Source: a virus. Taken from it: a stretch of 64,000 nucleotides of DNA. The stretch spans positions 1 through 64,000 of IMG/VR virus record IMGVR_UViG_3300004369_000013; one strand, 5' to 3'. The translations under genes were made by a program, and so were the position numbers. The stretch's first letter is position 1; each line of letters starts with the position of its first letter. Under the pieces are notes generated by a model. The model was not told the DNA's origin. It worked only from the letters and a program-made list of their open reading frames with translations, and made no database searches. This document shows positions 1 to 8,441 of the stretch, in pieces.

Positions 1-150
1 ATATCCTGCACATAATGGAGGTTTGCAAATTTCATTATTCCAGTTTTGTGGATCTTGACACTCATATCTATAGCGATCCTGAAATATTCCACAGCCAGAT
101 AACCCAAGGGCTAAAATAACAGCAGAAAATATAGATAGTATCGCCTTCAT
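1..150 (-). CDS. Small phage lipoprotein (3' end outside window)
   Basis: The first 50 codons are present; the gene runs off the left edge. The N-terminus is a classic lipoprotein signal: two or three polar residues, a hydrophobic stretch, then lipobox L17-S18-G19-C20. After the lipidated Cys come charged and Cys-containing residues (YECQDPQNWN, then a CKPPLC motif). Small Cys-rich lipoproteins of this form occur in many aquatic phages, but I know of no proven function. Because a holin-like gene lies just upstream, an outer-surface or spanin-like lysis role is possible but unproven. The start has no ribosome-binding site and a -10 box 7 nt upstream, which suggests a leaderless mRNA. Confidence 0.75.
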   Translation of the reverse strand, partial: MKAILSIFSAVILALGLSGCGIFQDRYRYECQDPQNWNNEICKPPLCAGY

Positions 151-157
151 AACTAAC

Positions 158-166
158 ATTATACTA
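158..166 (-). promoter_or_regulatory. -10 promoter box for the lipoprotein gene
   Basis: TATAAT on the minus strand (hexamer 158-163), preceded by TAG rather than TGN. It ends 7 nt before the ATG at 150, so the transcript would begin at or next to the start codon. There is no clear -35 box. Confidence 0.5.
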
Positions 167-184
167 TATTTATTTCTAAATAAA

Positions 185-370
185 CTAGTCTTCTTGTTCT
201 TTATTCCTAAGTGGACTAGTTATAATCCAAAGACCAAGGGTTGCCATAATTCCATGTCCAACGATAGTTTTTGCACTACCGTCTAATACTACCCAGGCAA
301 TAAACATTCCAAGAAGAGTCCATGCCTGATCTATGAGATCCTTGATTATATTTTTTAGTATTCTTACCAT
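185..370 (-). CDS. Holin-like small membrane protein
   Basis: A 61-residue protein with a short basic N-terminal amphipathic segment, then one long or two short hydrophobic segments (about residues 16-30 and 37-53) around a DGSAKT turn, and a charged tail (LRNKEQED). Size and layout fit small phage holin-type membrane proteins, which permeabilise the inner membrane to release endolysin. Its ATG overlaps the end of the PA14/coiled-coil gene by 7 nt and has a strong AGGAGG 6 nt upstream, so the two are translationally coupled. The holin role is inferred from form and from the neighbouring lipoprotein. The lysozyme gene is far away, at 55.8 kb. Confidence 0.5.
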   Translation of the reverse strand: MVRILKNIIKDLIDQAWTLLGMFIAWVVLDGSAKTIVGHGIMATLGLWIITSPLRNKEQED

Positions 371-2964
371 TTTCTACCTCCTCTTGAGCCTGGAGAATTT
401 GCTCCTGACGAGCCTCCTCCAGAATTTCGTCCACCAGATGAACTACCAGTGGCTGCACCAGTGGCTGCACCAGTGGCTGCACCAGTGGCTGCACTCGCTG
501 CTGCTGCTACCGCATTCATTGCTGCACCTGTTGCTACTACTGTAACCACAACCATATCTGTTGCCTCTTCTCTTTCTTCTTCTGTCATATCTGCACCAAT
601 ACTTCCAATTGCCTCTAGTGCTGCTCCTGGATCAGTAAATGCTGCTTCTAATAATGCTCCAGCATCTGTAACTAATTCTACGTTTGCAGCAACTTCTGCT
701 GTTATAACAAGTGCTTCTCCGCTTTCAGATGTACGAACTTCAACTGGTGTTGAGGCTGGAAGATCCTTGTATTCAATTCCAGCATCTTGGATCTGTGCTG
801 CTGAAACATTTTCTCCAGATGATATGGCTGCTGCGACAACAACTGTTGCAATTAAATCTTTTTGCTCAGATGTAAGTGGCTTGTCTGATTGTTTAATTGC
901 TTCTACAATACTTGCAACTTCTGCTTGGGTAACCTTACCGTCAGAGTTAATATTATCTAAAACTTTTTTAGCATCTTCTGCTGTAATCTTTCCATCATTT
1001 AAAGCCTTTTGCTCAGCAGCCTTTCTATCTTCTTCTGCCTTTAATCTTGCAGCCTCAGCCTCTTTAGCCTTTTGCTCTGCTAAGATTCTGGCTTCTTCTG
1101 CTGCTATCCGTTCAGCCTCTTCTTTTGCTTCTGCAATGGCTCTTTCTTCTTCCGCTATGCGCTCTGCTTCTATGCGTTCAGCCTCTGCTTTTGCATCTTC
1201 TTCTGCCTGTCTTGTTGCCTCAGCAATTGCTTCTTCTTCAGCCTTTGCCTTCGCTTCTGCTTCAGCAGCCTCTATTTCTGCTGCTATGCGAGCAGCCTCT
1301 TCTTCTGCTGCTATACGCTCAGCCTCTGCCTTGGCTTCTGCTTCTGCTTTTTCTTCTGCTGCTTTAACTTCTGCTGCAATGCGATCTGCTTCTTCTTGGG
1401 CTTTTATCTCTGCCTGTTTTGTTGCTTCAGCAATTGCTTCTTCTTCAGCCTTGGCTTTTGCTTCTGCTTCAGCCTTTGCCTGAATTCTTGCTGCTTCTTC
1501 TGCTGCTTCTGCTGCAGCAATTCTTTCTGCTTCTGCTTTGGCTGCTGCTGCTTGGGCTGCAACTATTGCTGCTGTTTCAGCCTCTATTCTTGCTGCCTCT
1601 GCTGCCTGTGCTGCTGCTTGGGCTGCTGTTTGGGCTGCAATTTCTGCTTCGGCTTGGGCTTGTGCTGCTGCTAAAGCATCTGCTGTCGCTTGTGCTTCTG
1701 CCTCTGCTTGTGCTGCTGCTGCTTCTGTTGCTAACCTTATGGCCTCTTCTTCTTCAGTTGGTCCAGTAGGCTCTTCAATTGGTCCTGGCTCTGGTGTAGG
1801 TTCAGGGGCAGGCTCTTCAGTTGGCTCTGTTGTAGGTTCAGGGGCAGGCTCTTCAATTGGTCCTGGCTCTGGTGTAGGTTCAGGGGCAGGCTCTTCAGTT
1901 GGTTCTACAACTGGCTCATCAGTTGGCTCTGGTTCGGGTGTAACTTCTGGTGATGGTTCAGGTGTGGGTTCCTCTGTAGGATCCACCGTAGGTTCAGGAG
2001 AAGGCTCTGGGGTAGGCTCTTCTGTTGGTTCTTCGGTAGGTTCAGGAGAAGGTTCTGGAGTAGGTTCAGGAGAAGGTTCTGGAGTAGGTTCAGGAGCAGG
2101 TGCTACATATGTAGACCCAGTAACAACGTTTGAATTTTCAGAGTAAAGAGAAAATGTATCGTTATCTGATCTAATATGAAATGACCATACGGTTCCTGCT
2201 GGAAGAAGGCTATCTAATAATGAATGATTAATTGTAATTGTTGTGTTAAGAGCATTAGCATCTCCAACATTTCCAGTTGCTATTCCCCATCCCCCGCTAC
2301 CTGCACTAAAAGAGATAGCATATCTTTCTGGTTGAGTGTTTCCAGTGTCTGGTGCTTCCCAACTTAAGACTATTGATGTTTCTCCACTAGATATTGTTAA
2401 ATTTCTTGGAGGACCTATTGTTTTTACTACTGGGGCTGCTTGTGAAGTAAAGGCTTCTGCTGGAATAACTTGCATTGACCCAGACTGATTCCACCATAGT
2501 TCAACCCAAGCACCTCCACCATTTTCATAGTACAGTAACTCTATGGTCTTTGGAACTCCTGCCGTAAATGCTACTGGTGCGCTTGTTGTTCCTCCGCCAC
2601 CTTTGTCGTACCAGTCGTTTGTTATATTAATACCGTCAATGTAAAGTTTTGTTCCATCATCTGCTGTTGCATAAAATGATATATCCTGAGTAGAATCGCT
2701 TCTAATTGACCCTGTAAATCGTACAACAACATCCTCTGAGGGACCGCCTAAGACGCTACCCTCGCCCCACTGGAAGTCAATGTTGGGTACGTTTGTAGTT
2801 ACTACTGGAGAGGCTTCCTGTGGTATGTAAGGAGATTCGTTTTGTCCTAGTACATCATAAACCTGAGCAGTCAAACCTTCTGATGCATGTGCTTTGTCAA
2901 TTCCTAAAAAGAGGGGAAATAGAGCAAGTGACGCAATTAATGTTATTCTTAATAACTTTTTAAT
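364..2964 (-). CDS. Exported PA14 / fibronectin-III / Pro-Glu repeat / coiled-coil surface protein, probable ATT start
   Basis: About 866 residues. Order: signal peptide 1-27 (KKLLRI, hydrophobic core, cleavage after AHA), PA14-like beta domain about 60-175 ([15 protein letters not shown] motif), Fn3 domain about 180-285, a [11 protein letters not shown]-type repeat about 287-402, a 250-residue Ala/Glu/Lys coiled coil, an EF-hand-like loop ([10 protein letters not shown]), and a Gly/Ser/Arg-rich tail with GAAT repeats. The first conventional start is a TTG at 2874, but it would remove the signal peptide. The reading frame upstream is open only back to a TAG, and the only start that fits is ATT at 2964, with AGGAG 6 nt before it. 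PA14 domains often bind carbohydrate, so a role in coating or modifying the host surface is plausible. The signal peptide argues against a virion protein. Function is unknown. Confidence 0.7.
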   Translation of the reverse strand: MKKLLRITLIASLALFPLFLGIDKAHASEGLTAQVYDVLGQNESPYIPQEASPVVTTNVPNIDFQWGEGSVLGGPSEDVVVRFTGSIRSDSTQDISFYATADDGTKLYIDGINITNDWYDKGGGGTTSAPVAFTAGVPKTIELLYYENGGGAWVELWWNQSGSMQVIPAEAFTSQAAPVVKTIGPPRNLTISSGETSIVLSWEAPDTGNTQPERYAISFSAGSGGWGIATGNVGDANALNTTITINHSLLDSLLPAGTVWSFHIRSDNDTFSLYSENSNVVTGSTYVAPAPEPTPEPSPEPTPEPSPEPTEEPTEEPTPEPSPEPTVDPTEEPTPEPSPEVTPEPEPTDEPVVEPTEEPAPEPTPEPGPIEEPAPEPTTEPTEEPAPEPTPEPGPIEEPTGPTEEEEAIRLATEAAAAQAEAEAQATADALAAAQAQAEAEIAAQTAAQAAAQAAEAARIEAETAAIVAAQAAAAKAEAERIAAAEAAEEAARIQAKAEAEAKAKAEEEAIAEATKQAEIKAQEEADRIAAEVKAAEEKAEAEAKAEAERIAAEEEAARIAAEIEAAEAEAKAKAEEEAIAEATRQAEEDAKAEAERIEAERIAEEERAIAEAKEEAERIAAEEARILAEQKAKEAEAARLKAEEDRKAAEQKALNDGKITAEDAKKVLDNINSDGKVTQAEVASIVEAIKQSDKPLTSEQKDLIATVVVAAAISSGENVSAAQIQDAGIEYKDLPASTPVEVRTSESGEALVITAEVAANVELVTDAGALLEAAFTDPGAALEAIGSIGADMTEEEREEATDMVVVTVVATGAAMNAVAAAASAATGAATGAATGAATGSSSGGRNSGGGSSGANSPGSRGGRKW
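445..492. repeat. Four tandem 12-bp repeats in the surface protein gene
   Basis: ACCAGTGGCTGC occurs four times head to tail (445, 457, 469, 481). On the minus strand it encodes the repeated Gly-Ala-Ala-Thr tail. Perfect identity suggests recent slippage expansion. Confidence 0.9.
1769..1903. repeat. Pro-Glu repeat region with a 78-bp direct repeat
   Basis: A segment of more than 50 bp beginning GGCTCTTCAATTGG at 1769 recurs at 1847 almost unchanged, within a longer array (about 1757-2100) encoding PEPTPEP, EEPAPEP and PGPIEEP motifs. It forms an extended linker between the Fn3 domain and the coiled coil. Confidence 0.8.
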
Positions 2965-2975
2965 CTTTAACTCCT
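2962..2975 (-). promoter_or_regulatory. Ribosome-binding site and ATT start codon of the PA14 protein
   Basis: On the minus strand AGGAG (2971-2975) is followed by six bases and ATT (2962-2964), then AAA AAG and a signal-peptide sequence. No ATG, GTG or TTG lies between the upstream in-frame TAG and the end of the signal peptide. Confidence 0.6.
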
Positions 2976-3008
2976 AATAGTCGTAGTGGTGATATGACTA
3001 ATAAGGCT

Positions 3009-3017
3009 ATTATATCA
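3009..3017 (-). promoter_or_regulatory. Extended -10 promoter for the PA14 gene
   Basis: TGATATAAT on the minus strand, between the terminator of the Ig-like surface gene and the PA14 gene. The predicted leader is about 38 nt and includes the AGGAG site. No -35 box is evident. Confidence 0.6.
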
Positions 3018-3027
3018 TTTTATGCAA

Positions 3028-3056
3028 CAAAAAAGGGAGCCAGTTTCCTGACTCCC
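3028..3056 (-). terminator. Intrinsic terminator of the Ig-like surface protein gene
   Basis: On the minus strand a 9-bp stem (GGGAGTCAG with CTGGCTCCC, one G-U pair), a GAAA tetraloop and a run of six T. It lies 22 nt after the stop codon. Confidence 0.9.
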
Positions 3057-3077
3057 CTAGTTGTTAGATTAAGGTTT

Positions 3078-4817
3078 TTACTTTTTTACTTTTACCCTCT
3101 TTGCAATCTTGGCAACTGTGTTGGCAAGAGTTGTAATTTGTGCCTTTAGGGCTGCCATCAAAGTTGTAACCTCAGTTGATAGAGCCTCAACGGCTGAGGT
3201 TGCAGCATCAGCAGCATTGCGTGCCTCTTCAGCAGCAACTGTTGCAGCATCTGCTGCTTCAGCAGCAAGGTTTGCAGCATCTGTAGCAGCCTGTGCTGCC
3301 TTTGCTGCATCTTCAGAAGCCTTTGTAGCAGCCTTTGCTGCTTCATTAGATACTGTTGCTGATGCTGTAACTGCAACCTGTCCTGCTACTGGAAGAGATG
3401 ATCCACCTGTTGCAGTAATTGTTACAGTGTTTTCTGTCAAAGGCATAAATACCTTATATGACTTAACTGTTTCTGTATCAGTTGTGATTGATGTTGCTGT
3501 AAGAACATCTGAACCTGAACCAAATGCATAGGTTGAAGTAATTCCACCTGTTGCAAATAGTGCTGAGTGTGTCTTTCCAGATACTGGAAGACCTGCTGCA
3601 TCAAGAACTTGAACCTTGATAGTTGCTGCTTCTCCTGGAAGATATGTTTCCTTGTCAAATGACAACTTAACTGTTGCTGCTGCTGCCTCTACACGAGTAG
3701 CAACTGGAGCAGAAGCAATTGTTCCTGTTGAGTTCTTTACTGTAACCGCAACCCCACCTGCCTTAACACCTGTAAGCGTAAAGACTGCTTCACCGTTTAC
3801 GATTGTTGCTGCTGTACCTGAATCAGATACTGTCGCTACATCTGATGAGTATGCATAAAGTGTGCCTGCTCCTACTGCTACGCCTGATGCATCTCTAGCA
3901 ACTGCCTTTACGGTGGTTGTATTTGCGCCAAGTGCGATAACAGACTTAACTGGAGTTGCCGTAATTGTAGCAATATCTCCATAGAATGTTACAGTCTCTG
4001 TTGCAAGAACTGTACCTGTAAGTGTTGTAAGAGTAATTGTTCCAACTCCTGCTGTACCGTCAGCAAAAATACCAATATAGTTACCTGTTGGAATAACAAT
4101 TGAGCGACCAGCAGAAGACATTGTTGTGGCATTAGTGCCATATCCAATCAAACCTGATCCTGATACTGTTGCAAGAATTGCTTCTGTTGCAGATCCTCCT
4201 GCAGCATTCTTAGGTGTAACAACGATAACCGCTGCTGCATCAGATGATGCTGTTTTTGGTGCGTACACTGTTGCATCTGTTGTTGCAGTTGTTACTTCTC
4301 CTGCATTGAGGATTGAAGTTGTTGTTGCTGCAGATGGAGTAATGTCCCCTGTTTTAACCGTAACTGTCCATGAAATAGTTGGACCAGTTGATGGCTTGGT
4401 TGTGATAACTCGTGCCTCATAAGTACCTGCAACTGTAGGTGCAACCAATGACAGCGTAAATTTTGCAGTTACATATCCTGGTGTGTTTACAGTTGAGTTA
4501 ACATCTGCCGATATATTGCTAGCAGCAACCTCTACTGTTGAAGTTGTTGTTTCAAGCAAAGTAAGTGTTGCATTCTTTGCAGCGCCTGTTGGCTGTGAGA
4601 ACATGGCAGACAATACAGTTGCTGTATCTGCTGATGTTTCTGAAATAAATGACAATGTTACCACTGCTGTTGCGGTTTCACCTACAAGGATTGAGTCTGT
4701 AGCAGAATCAATCGTTAGTGACGGTGCAATCACAGCAGCACTTGTCGGAAGTGCTGATAGTACGCCAAAGGACATTGCTGCAGCGAGTCCTAGGGCAATT
4801 TTCTTAAATGAATTCAT
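3078..4817 (-). CDS. Secreted Ig-like repeat surface (S-layer-like) protein
   Basis: 579 residues. A signal peptide (about 1-28, ending PTSAAV) is followed by about 450 residues of Thr/Ser/Ala/Val-rich beta sandwich modules, for example LSFDKETYLPGEAATIKVQV, typical of bacterial Ig-like repeats. Next comes an Ala-rich coiled coil (about 485-555) and a short strongly basic end (KIAKRVKVKK). This combination resembles surface-layer-like proteins of acI actinobacteria, as I recall them, so host origin is inferred. The start is clear: ATG with AAGGAG upstream, 17 nt beyond the terminase stop. A phage gene for an exported host-like coat protein could mask the infected cell from other phages, but nothing in the sequence proves this. 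It could also be a virion decoration, though the signal peptide argues against that. Confidence 0.7.
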   Translation of the reverse strand: MNSFKKIALGLAAAMSFGVLSALPTSAAVIAPSLTIDSATDSILVGETATAVVTLSFISETSADTATVLSAMFSQPTGAAKNATLTLLETTTSTVEVAASNISADVNSTVNTPGYVTAKFTLSLVAPTVAGTYEARVITTKPSTGPTISWTVTVKTGDITPSAATTTSILNAGEVTTATTDATVYAPKTASSDAAAVIVVTPKNAAGGSATEAILATVSGSGLIGYGTNATTMSSAGRSIVIPTGNYIGIFADGTAGVGTITLTTLTGTVLATETVTFYGDIATITATPVKSVIALGANTTTVKAVARDASGVAVGAGTLYAYSSDVATVSDSGTAATIVNGEAVFTLTGVKAGGVAVTVKNSTGTIASAPVATRVEAAAATVKLSFDKETYLPGEAATIKVQVLDAAGLPVSGKTHSALFATGGITSTYAFGSGSDVLTATSITTDTETVKSYKVFMPLTENTVTITATGGSSLPVAGQVAVTASATVSNEAAKAATKASEDAAKAAQAATDAANLAAEAADAATVAAEEARNAADAATSAVEALSTEVTTLMAALKAQITTLANTVAKIAKRVKVKK

Positions 4818-4834
4818 TATTCTCCTTGTTATTT

Positions 4835-6619
4835 TTATATTAGGTTAAGTTTATCTAGAAAGTCCTTAACATCGTTAGGCATTTCCCGATTATCCAATTC
4901 TACCATACGTTGCTGTTTTTCTGCAAGTCGTGTAGAAGAACTCCATGTGTGAATCTCTATCTCTGTATTATTAGTCTTTTGTGTATGGGATATTGCTCCA
5001 AATACCGCCCCACAGACCGCATCGGCCAAGTCTTTTGACCTTTTACGAGGGTGATCAACCCTGTTGCCTTTCATTATTTTTAATTCTGACATTTCTTCTA
5101 ACAATATAGGAATCATTGGTATGGCAACACGCTCTTCATAAATCATCATGGCCAAATCTTCATAGTGTTTTTTTGCAACTGACACAGTTTCTGTTTTAAT
5201 GCCAACAGCCTGAAGTTCATTCTGAATATCAAATGATTGCCAACGGTCAAAAGAAACCATTCCGATATTAAAGCCTTCTCTACGCAAATTAATGATCCAC
5301 TGTTTTACTTCAGACAAGTTAACTGGTCCTTCTGCTTTTGGTTCCCACCAGGCAACGGCATCAACAACGACGATGGGGGCCACCTGTTCATAGTCTTTAA
5401 TAACTTGAATGTTAACCCACTTATCTACATGTGCAATTGCTACCGCACACTTGTCATGCTTTTGTGCAAGGTCAGCGTGAATATAATATACCTTTTCTGG
5501 GTCTGCTTTAAATGTTGCGTCAAACCTTCTAAATTGATCTAACGGATTTCTGGTATTCATACATTTCTCTAACTTCTCTTTTTGTTTAAAGAATGCATCT
5601 GATGCGTAGGTTGGCATACATGCAAACCTCATCATTGCATCACCAAGGTCTGTGTAAAAAGCCAACTTAAAATCTTCTATTTTTCTTGTGGGGTTTACTT
5701 CCCATGTTGGTCTTTTAAATGCATATACTCTTGGAACTTTGTATGACAATATTGTGTCTTCATCCCATGAAATTTCAAACTGGTTTGCTGGATCATCATG
5801 TGGCAAGTCTTCATTCATTATGAAGTTATGTGTGCGTTCAATGGTTTCTTTTTCAGCAATAACTGACTCATATCTTTGTGAAATAAAATCACCTTGATAT
5901 CGGGGAAATGAAAGAAGAACCACCTTACCAAGATCAGGAAAGCGAGAGTCTACTGATCCACGGAAAGCCTTGTAGATGTTGTCTGCAGTTTTACCTTGCT
6001 CGTTGCCAGTATTAACTTCTGTTGCAAACCCAGAAATCTCATCAAGTACTGCCATAAGAAGGTTTAGCCCCTCATGCGATTCTCTTTCTGAGTGTCCAGA
6101 ATAAACTGTTATTGATTTATCAAACTCAACTGAGTCTGCTTTGGCATTATACTTTCCAGCAAACCAAGGAGACTTTTCAATTTTTGTTTTAAATCCTTTA
6201 AAAAAAACATTTTTTGCTTGTTGTGCGTTAATAGCAACATTTATGAGGTCAATAGCGTCTCCTGCAGGCTTACCAAAGTAAGTTGCTGGATCTTTAAGGC
6301 ATAAAAGTTTATACACTACATATGCACATGCCACCGTTGATATAAAGTCTTTTCCAGATCCCTTGCCAAGTTGTAGAATCAGTTCATTCTTTGTATACTT
6401 ATTAAAATGGTTTAGTCCTTCAGCCTGCCCCATCAATTCTATTAGATCTTCTTTACGGTAGATTTGACTCATGGCCTCTACGATTTCATATTGGATGTCA
6501 GACAGCAACGGTTGACCAAGATAGTTTGGTGACTGAACAAATGTTTTTACATCTACAGGAGTTTCAACAAAATGATTTTCTTTTAAAACATCAAAAAACT
6601 CATTGAACGTCGTGGACAA
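4835..6619 (-). CDS. terL: Terminase large subunit
   Basis: 594 residues. The packaging motor has an N-terminal ATPase and a C-terminal RNase H-like nuclease. Walker A is LGKGSGKD at about residue 84; Walker B is LMAVLDEIS at about 187-195. Nuclease acidic residues are likely in YYIHADLAQKHD (about 375), SFDRWQSFD and DLADAVCGA near the end. It overlaps the small-subunit candidate by 20 nt. It sits between replication genes and two surface-protein genes, and about 36 kb from the portal gene, which is an unusual distance. ATG start; end agrees with family length. Confidence 0.93.
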   Translation of the reverse strand: MSTTFNEFFDVLKENHFVETPVDVKTFVQSPNYLGQPLLSDIQYEIVEAMSQIYRKEDLIELMGQAEGLNHFNKYTKNELILQLGKGSGKDFISTVACAYVVYKLLCLKDPATYFGKPAGDAIDLINVAINAQQAKNVFFKGFKTKIEKSPWFAGKYNAKADSVEFDKSITVYSGHSERESHEGLNLLMAVLDEISGFATEVNTGNEQGKTADNIYKAFRGSVDSRFPDLGKVVLLSFPRYQGDFISQRYESVIAEKETIERTHNFIMNEDLPHDDPANQFEISWDEDTILSYKVPRVYAFKRPTWEVNPTRKIEDFKLAFYTDLGDAMMRFACMPTYASDAFFKQKEKLEKCMNTRNPLDQFRRFDATFKADPEKVYYIHADLAQKHDKCAVAIAHVDKWVNIQVIKDYEQVAPIVVVDAVAWWEPKAEGPVNLSEVKQWIINLRREGFNIGMVSFDRWQSFDIQNELQAVGIKTETVSVAKKHYEDLAMMIYEERVAIPMIPILLEEMSELKIMKGNRVDHPRKRSKDLADAVCGAVFGAISHTQKTNNTEIEIHTWSSSTRLAEKQQRMVELDNREMPNDVKDFLDKLNLI

Positions 6620-7136
6620 TTGTAATCACCTCTCCTTCTTTGGCAATCTGAGAAAGTCGGTGCATAATTAAATCACGAACTTCTGGGTGGGTAGAAGCAA
6701 TTTCTCTAAGTATTTCAACCAACACATCTTGCCTTCTTTCAATCTCAATCATTTCTTCTGCAAGTTCTTTGTTCTCAAGCAAGCCAGCCTTTTGAAGCAT
6801 CTCAATTCTAGATTTTTCAATGTCCATAACTAGTTTGATTGCCTGTGTTTTTGCACTAAGATTATTTGTCATTGATGCCTCGTCAATAACTTCATATGCT
6901 TTTGTGATTAACTTACTATAATGTGTGTCTGCTCCAGCAAGAGCCTCTTTGGCACGAGCACGAATTGCCTCATTAGCAGAAGCCATAACCTTCCACTCAT
7001 TAATTAATGCAACAACACGAGTTCTTGGCATATCTAAGTCTTTAGATATTTTTGTTGGATCTTGTCCTTTTAAATACTCTGTGACAACCTTGTTTACCTC
7101 ATCAAGATGTTGAATTAGTTCTGTTTCAGTTGACAT
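6600..7136 (-). CDS. terS: Probable terminase small subunit
   Basis: 178 residues, highly helical. The N-terminal third reads like a helix-turn-helix (DPTKISKDLDMPRTRVVALINEW), followed by long charged helices suited to a ring-forming small terminase that binds the packaging site and feeds DNA to TerL. The assignment rests on the HTH and on position directly before TerL (20-nt overlap), as I recognise no diagnostic motif. ATG start with AAGGA upstream. It overlaps the preceding gene by 11 nt. Confidence 0.6.
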   Translation of the reverse strand: MSTETELIQHLDEVNKVVTEYLKGQDPTKISKDLDMPRTRVVALINEWKVMASANEAIRARAKEALAGADTHYSKLITKAYEVIDEASMTNNLSAKTQAIKLVMDIEKSRIEMLQKAGLLENKELAEEMIEIERRQDVLVEILREIASTHPEVRDLIMHRLSQIAKEGEVITIVHDVQ

Positions 7137-7461
7137 TTTTTTCCTTTGCTATTTTAAGCAATACCAAATATCCAATAAGGTCATCTATATCATTATCTCC
7201 AACATAGTCTGTTCCCTTCATAAGTCTACTTAATTTGTCATCAATTCTTACTCTAAGTTGTTCTACTGGATCTGATTTACTAAAAATTCTAACAGGCTCT
7301 AAGGCAGAATCACCATATGCAATATTTTTATCAATAAGCATTTTTGCAATTTTATGACATGTTGAAAAAATATCGTTACCAGAAGGTGCTGCAGTAGAGT
7401 GAAGGTATAAATCTTCACAACTAAATCTTTTTACATCTTTAAATACTGGTTGCAAGTTCAT
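7126..7461 (-). CDS. Nmad1/DUF1599-like protein (all-alpha, nucleotide-related)
   Basis: 111 residues. The pattern YGDSALEPVRIFSK followed by EQLRVRIDDKLSRLMKG matches, from memory, the family called nucleotide modification associated domain 1 (DUF1599), linked by others to all-alpha NTP pyrophosphatase folds and base-modification loci. Acidic and basic residues in the IDDKLSR helix could bind a metal-nucleotide. No other DNA-modification enzyme is evident here, so the substrate is unknown. The ATG overlaps the HTH gene stop (ATGA). Confidence 0.65.
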   Translation of the reverse strand: MNLQPVFKDVKRFSCEDLYLHSTAAPSGNDIFSTCHKIAKMLIDKNIAYGDSALEPVRIFSKSDPVEQLRVRIDDKLSRLMKGTDYVGDNDIDDLIGYLVLLKIAKEKNVN

Positions 7462-7613
7462 CGCTTAGACTTCCTTAATCCAAATTTAGCAAGGTATACG
7501 TAAATAGTTTCAACGCTAGTTCCGCACTCCTTAGCAATGTCTTGTGGAGACTTCTTATCCATAACAAACCTTTTACGGAGCCAAGTCTCGCTTGTATATA
7601 GTTTAGCAGCCAT
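7458..7613 (-). CDS. Small helix-turn-helix DNA-binding protein
   Basis: 51 residues from MAAKLYTSE. The segment SPQDIAKECGTSVETIYVYLAKFGLRK is a clear HTH (helix, turn CGTS, recognition helix). The frame extends further upstream, but the earlier starts lie inside the preceding gene, so I chose the ATG 4 nt upstream of 7610, just after that gene's TAA. Likely a phage regulator or DNA-binding accessory; the target is unknown. Confidence 0.7.
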   Translation of the reverse strand: MAAKLYTSETWLRKRFVMDKKSPQDIAKECGTSVETIYVYLAKFGLRKSKR

Positions 7614-7617
7614 AATA

Positions 7618-8265
7618 TTATTTGTCAACTTCTGTATCAATAACGTCATAATGATATGCATCTGAATCTTCTGTGATCCACTTGGAAGCATCTTCTACGT
7701 CCCATTTTCGGGTATTAATAAGGCGATGTATAACAGGCTTACCAGGCTTTGTAGTAAATGAAGGCTCTAAAACAAAGATACGGTTGTTGGGTTGGATAGC
7801 AAAGTTACCATCATCACGTTGAATAACGTGCCCACATTTATGCTGACCAGGGTTTTCAGAGTAGCCATCATCAAGATTGTTTGCGTCTCCGCTGTACCAA
7901 TCTAAAGTAAATAAATACTTACCAGATACCTTAGTCTTAGTTCTATCCGTATAGAACATGCTAAGGTTTGCAAGGTTTGAGAATTTTGTGACGGTAACAA
8001 AAGGACTAAAGGAATTCCATAATACTAAGTTGTGTATGTCTTCTTCTTTAACCCCTGGCTCAGTACAGAAAGCATTGATAGGCATTCTCCACCAGATACC
8101 GCCATCCTCCATCATAAAATGAAACAGTGGGCTTCGGTTTGGTACACTGGATACGCCAAAGATCACACATGGAAAGTATTGATCGTGACTGTCTTTTTGG
8201 TTTCGCAAAAAATTACCACGAACATAGCATTCAATTGGCGGGATGTTTGCATTTAACTCTGGCAT
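7618..8265 (-). CDS. Conserved phage protein of unknown function
   Basis: 215 residues rich in aromatic and polar residues with no signal peptide or membrane segment. Features include MPELNANIPPIECYVRG at the start and GKYLFTLDWYSGD in the middle. It resembles hypothetical proteins I have seen in aquatic phages, but no function is known to me. Its ATG overlaps the previous stop by one base (TAATG), so it is translationally coupled to the 58-residue gene before it. Confidence 0.8.
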   Translation of the reverse strand: MPELNANIPPIECYVRGNFLRNQKDSHDQYFPCVIFGVSSVPNRSPLFHFMMEDGGIWWRMPINAFCTEPGVKEEDIHNLVLWNSFSPFVTVTKFSNLANLSMFYTDRTKTKVSGKYLFTLDWYSGDANNLDDGYSENPGQHKCGHVIQRDDGNFAIQPNNRIFVLEPSFTTKPGKPVIHRLINTRKWDVEDASKWITEDSDAYHYDVIDTEVDK

Positions 8266-8441
8266 TATAGGCTACCTCTTTCTACTATTTTTATTTTATC
8301 CCAATAACCTTCTGGATTTCCTTGATATGTTTGACCCGTTTCACGATCTATTAACAACCATTTTGTAGGAGCAAGAGTTTTTACAGTAAGTATGACTTCA
8401 GAACATTCTTCTTTGAAAATAAAACTATTTCTGTCGCTCAT
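8265..8441 (-). CDS. 58-residue phage protein of unknown function
   Basis: Starts MSDRNSFIFKEE and ends EGYWDKIKIVERGSL. Coupled at both ends: its ATG lies in the stop of the RuvC-like gene (ATGA), and its TAA shares a base with the next ATG (TAATG). The pattern TKWLLIDRETGQTYQG looks like a small beta-rich fold. No motif of known function. Confidence 0.75.
   Translation of the reverse strand: MSDRNSFIFKEECSEVILTVKTLAPTKWLLIDRETGQTYQGNPEGYWDKIKIVERGSL

Noticed and set aside
449-1483. 344-residue plus-strand frame opposite the PA14 gene coiled coil
   Set aside because: It is an antisense shadow of an Ala/Glu-rich sequence: all Ala/Ser low complexity, with no promoter or ribosome site.
1538-2146. 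202-residue plus-strand frame opposite the Pro-Glu repeats
   Set aside because: Reverse of the PEP repeats giving only Gly/Ser/Val runs; no start signals.
364-2874. PA14 gene starting at TTG 2874
   Set aside because: This start removes the clear signal peptide and has no ribosome site, so the ATT at 2964 was preferred.
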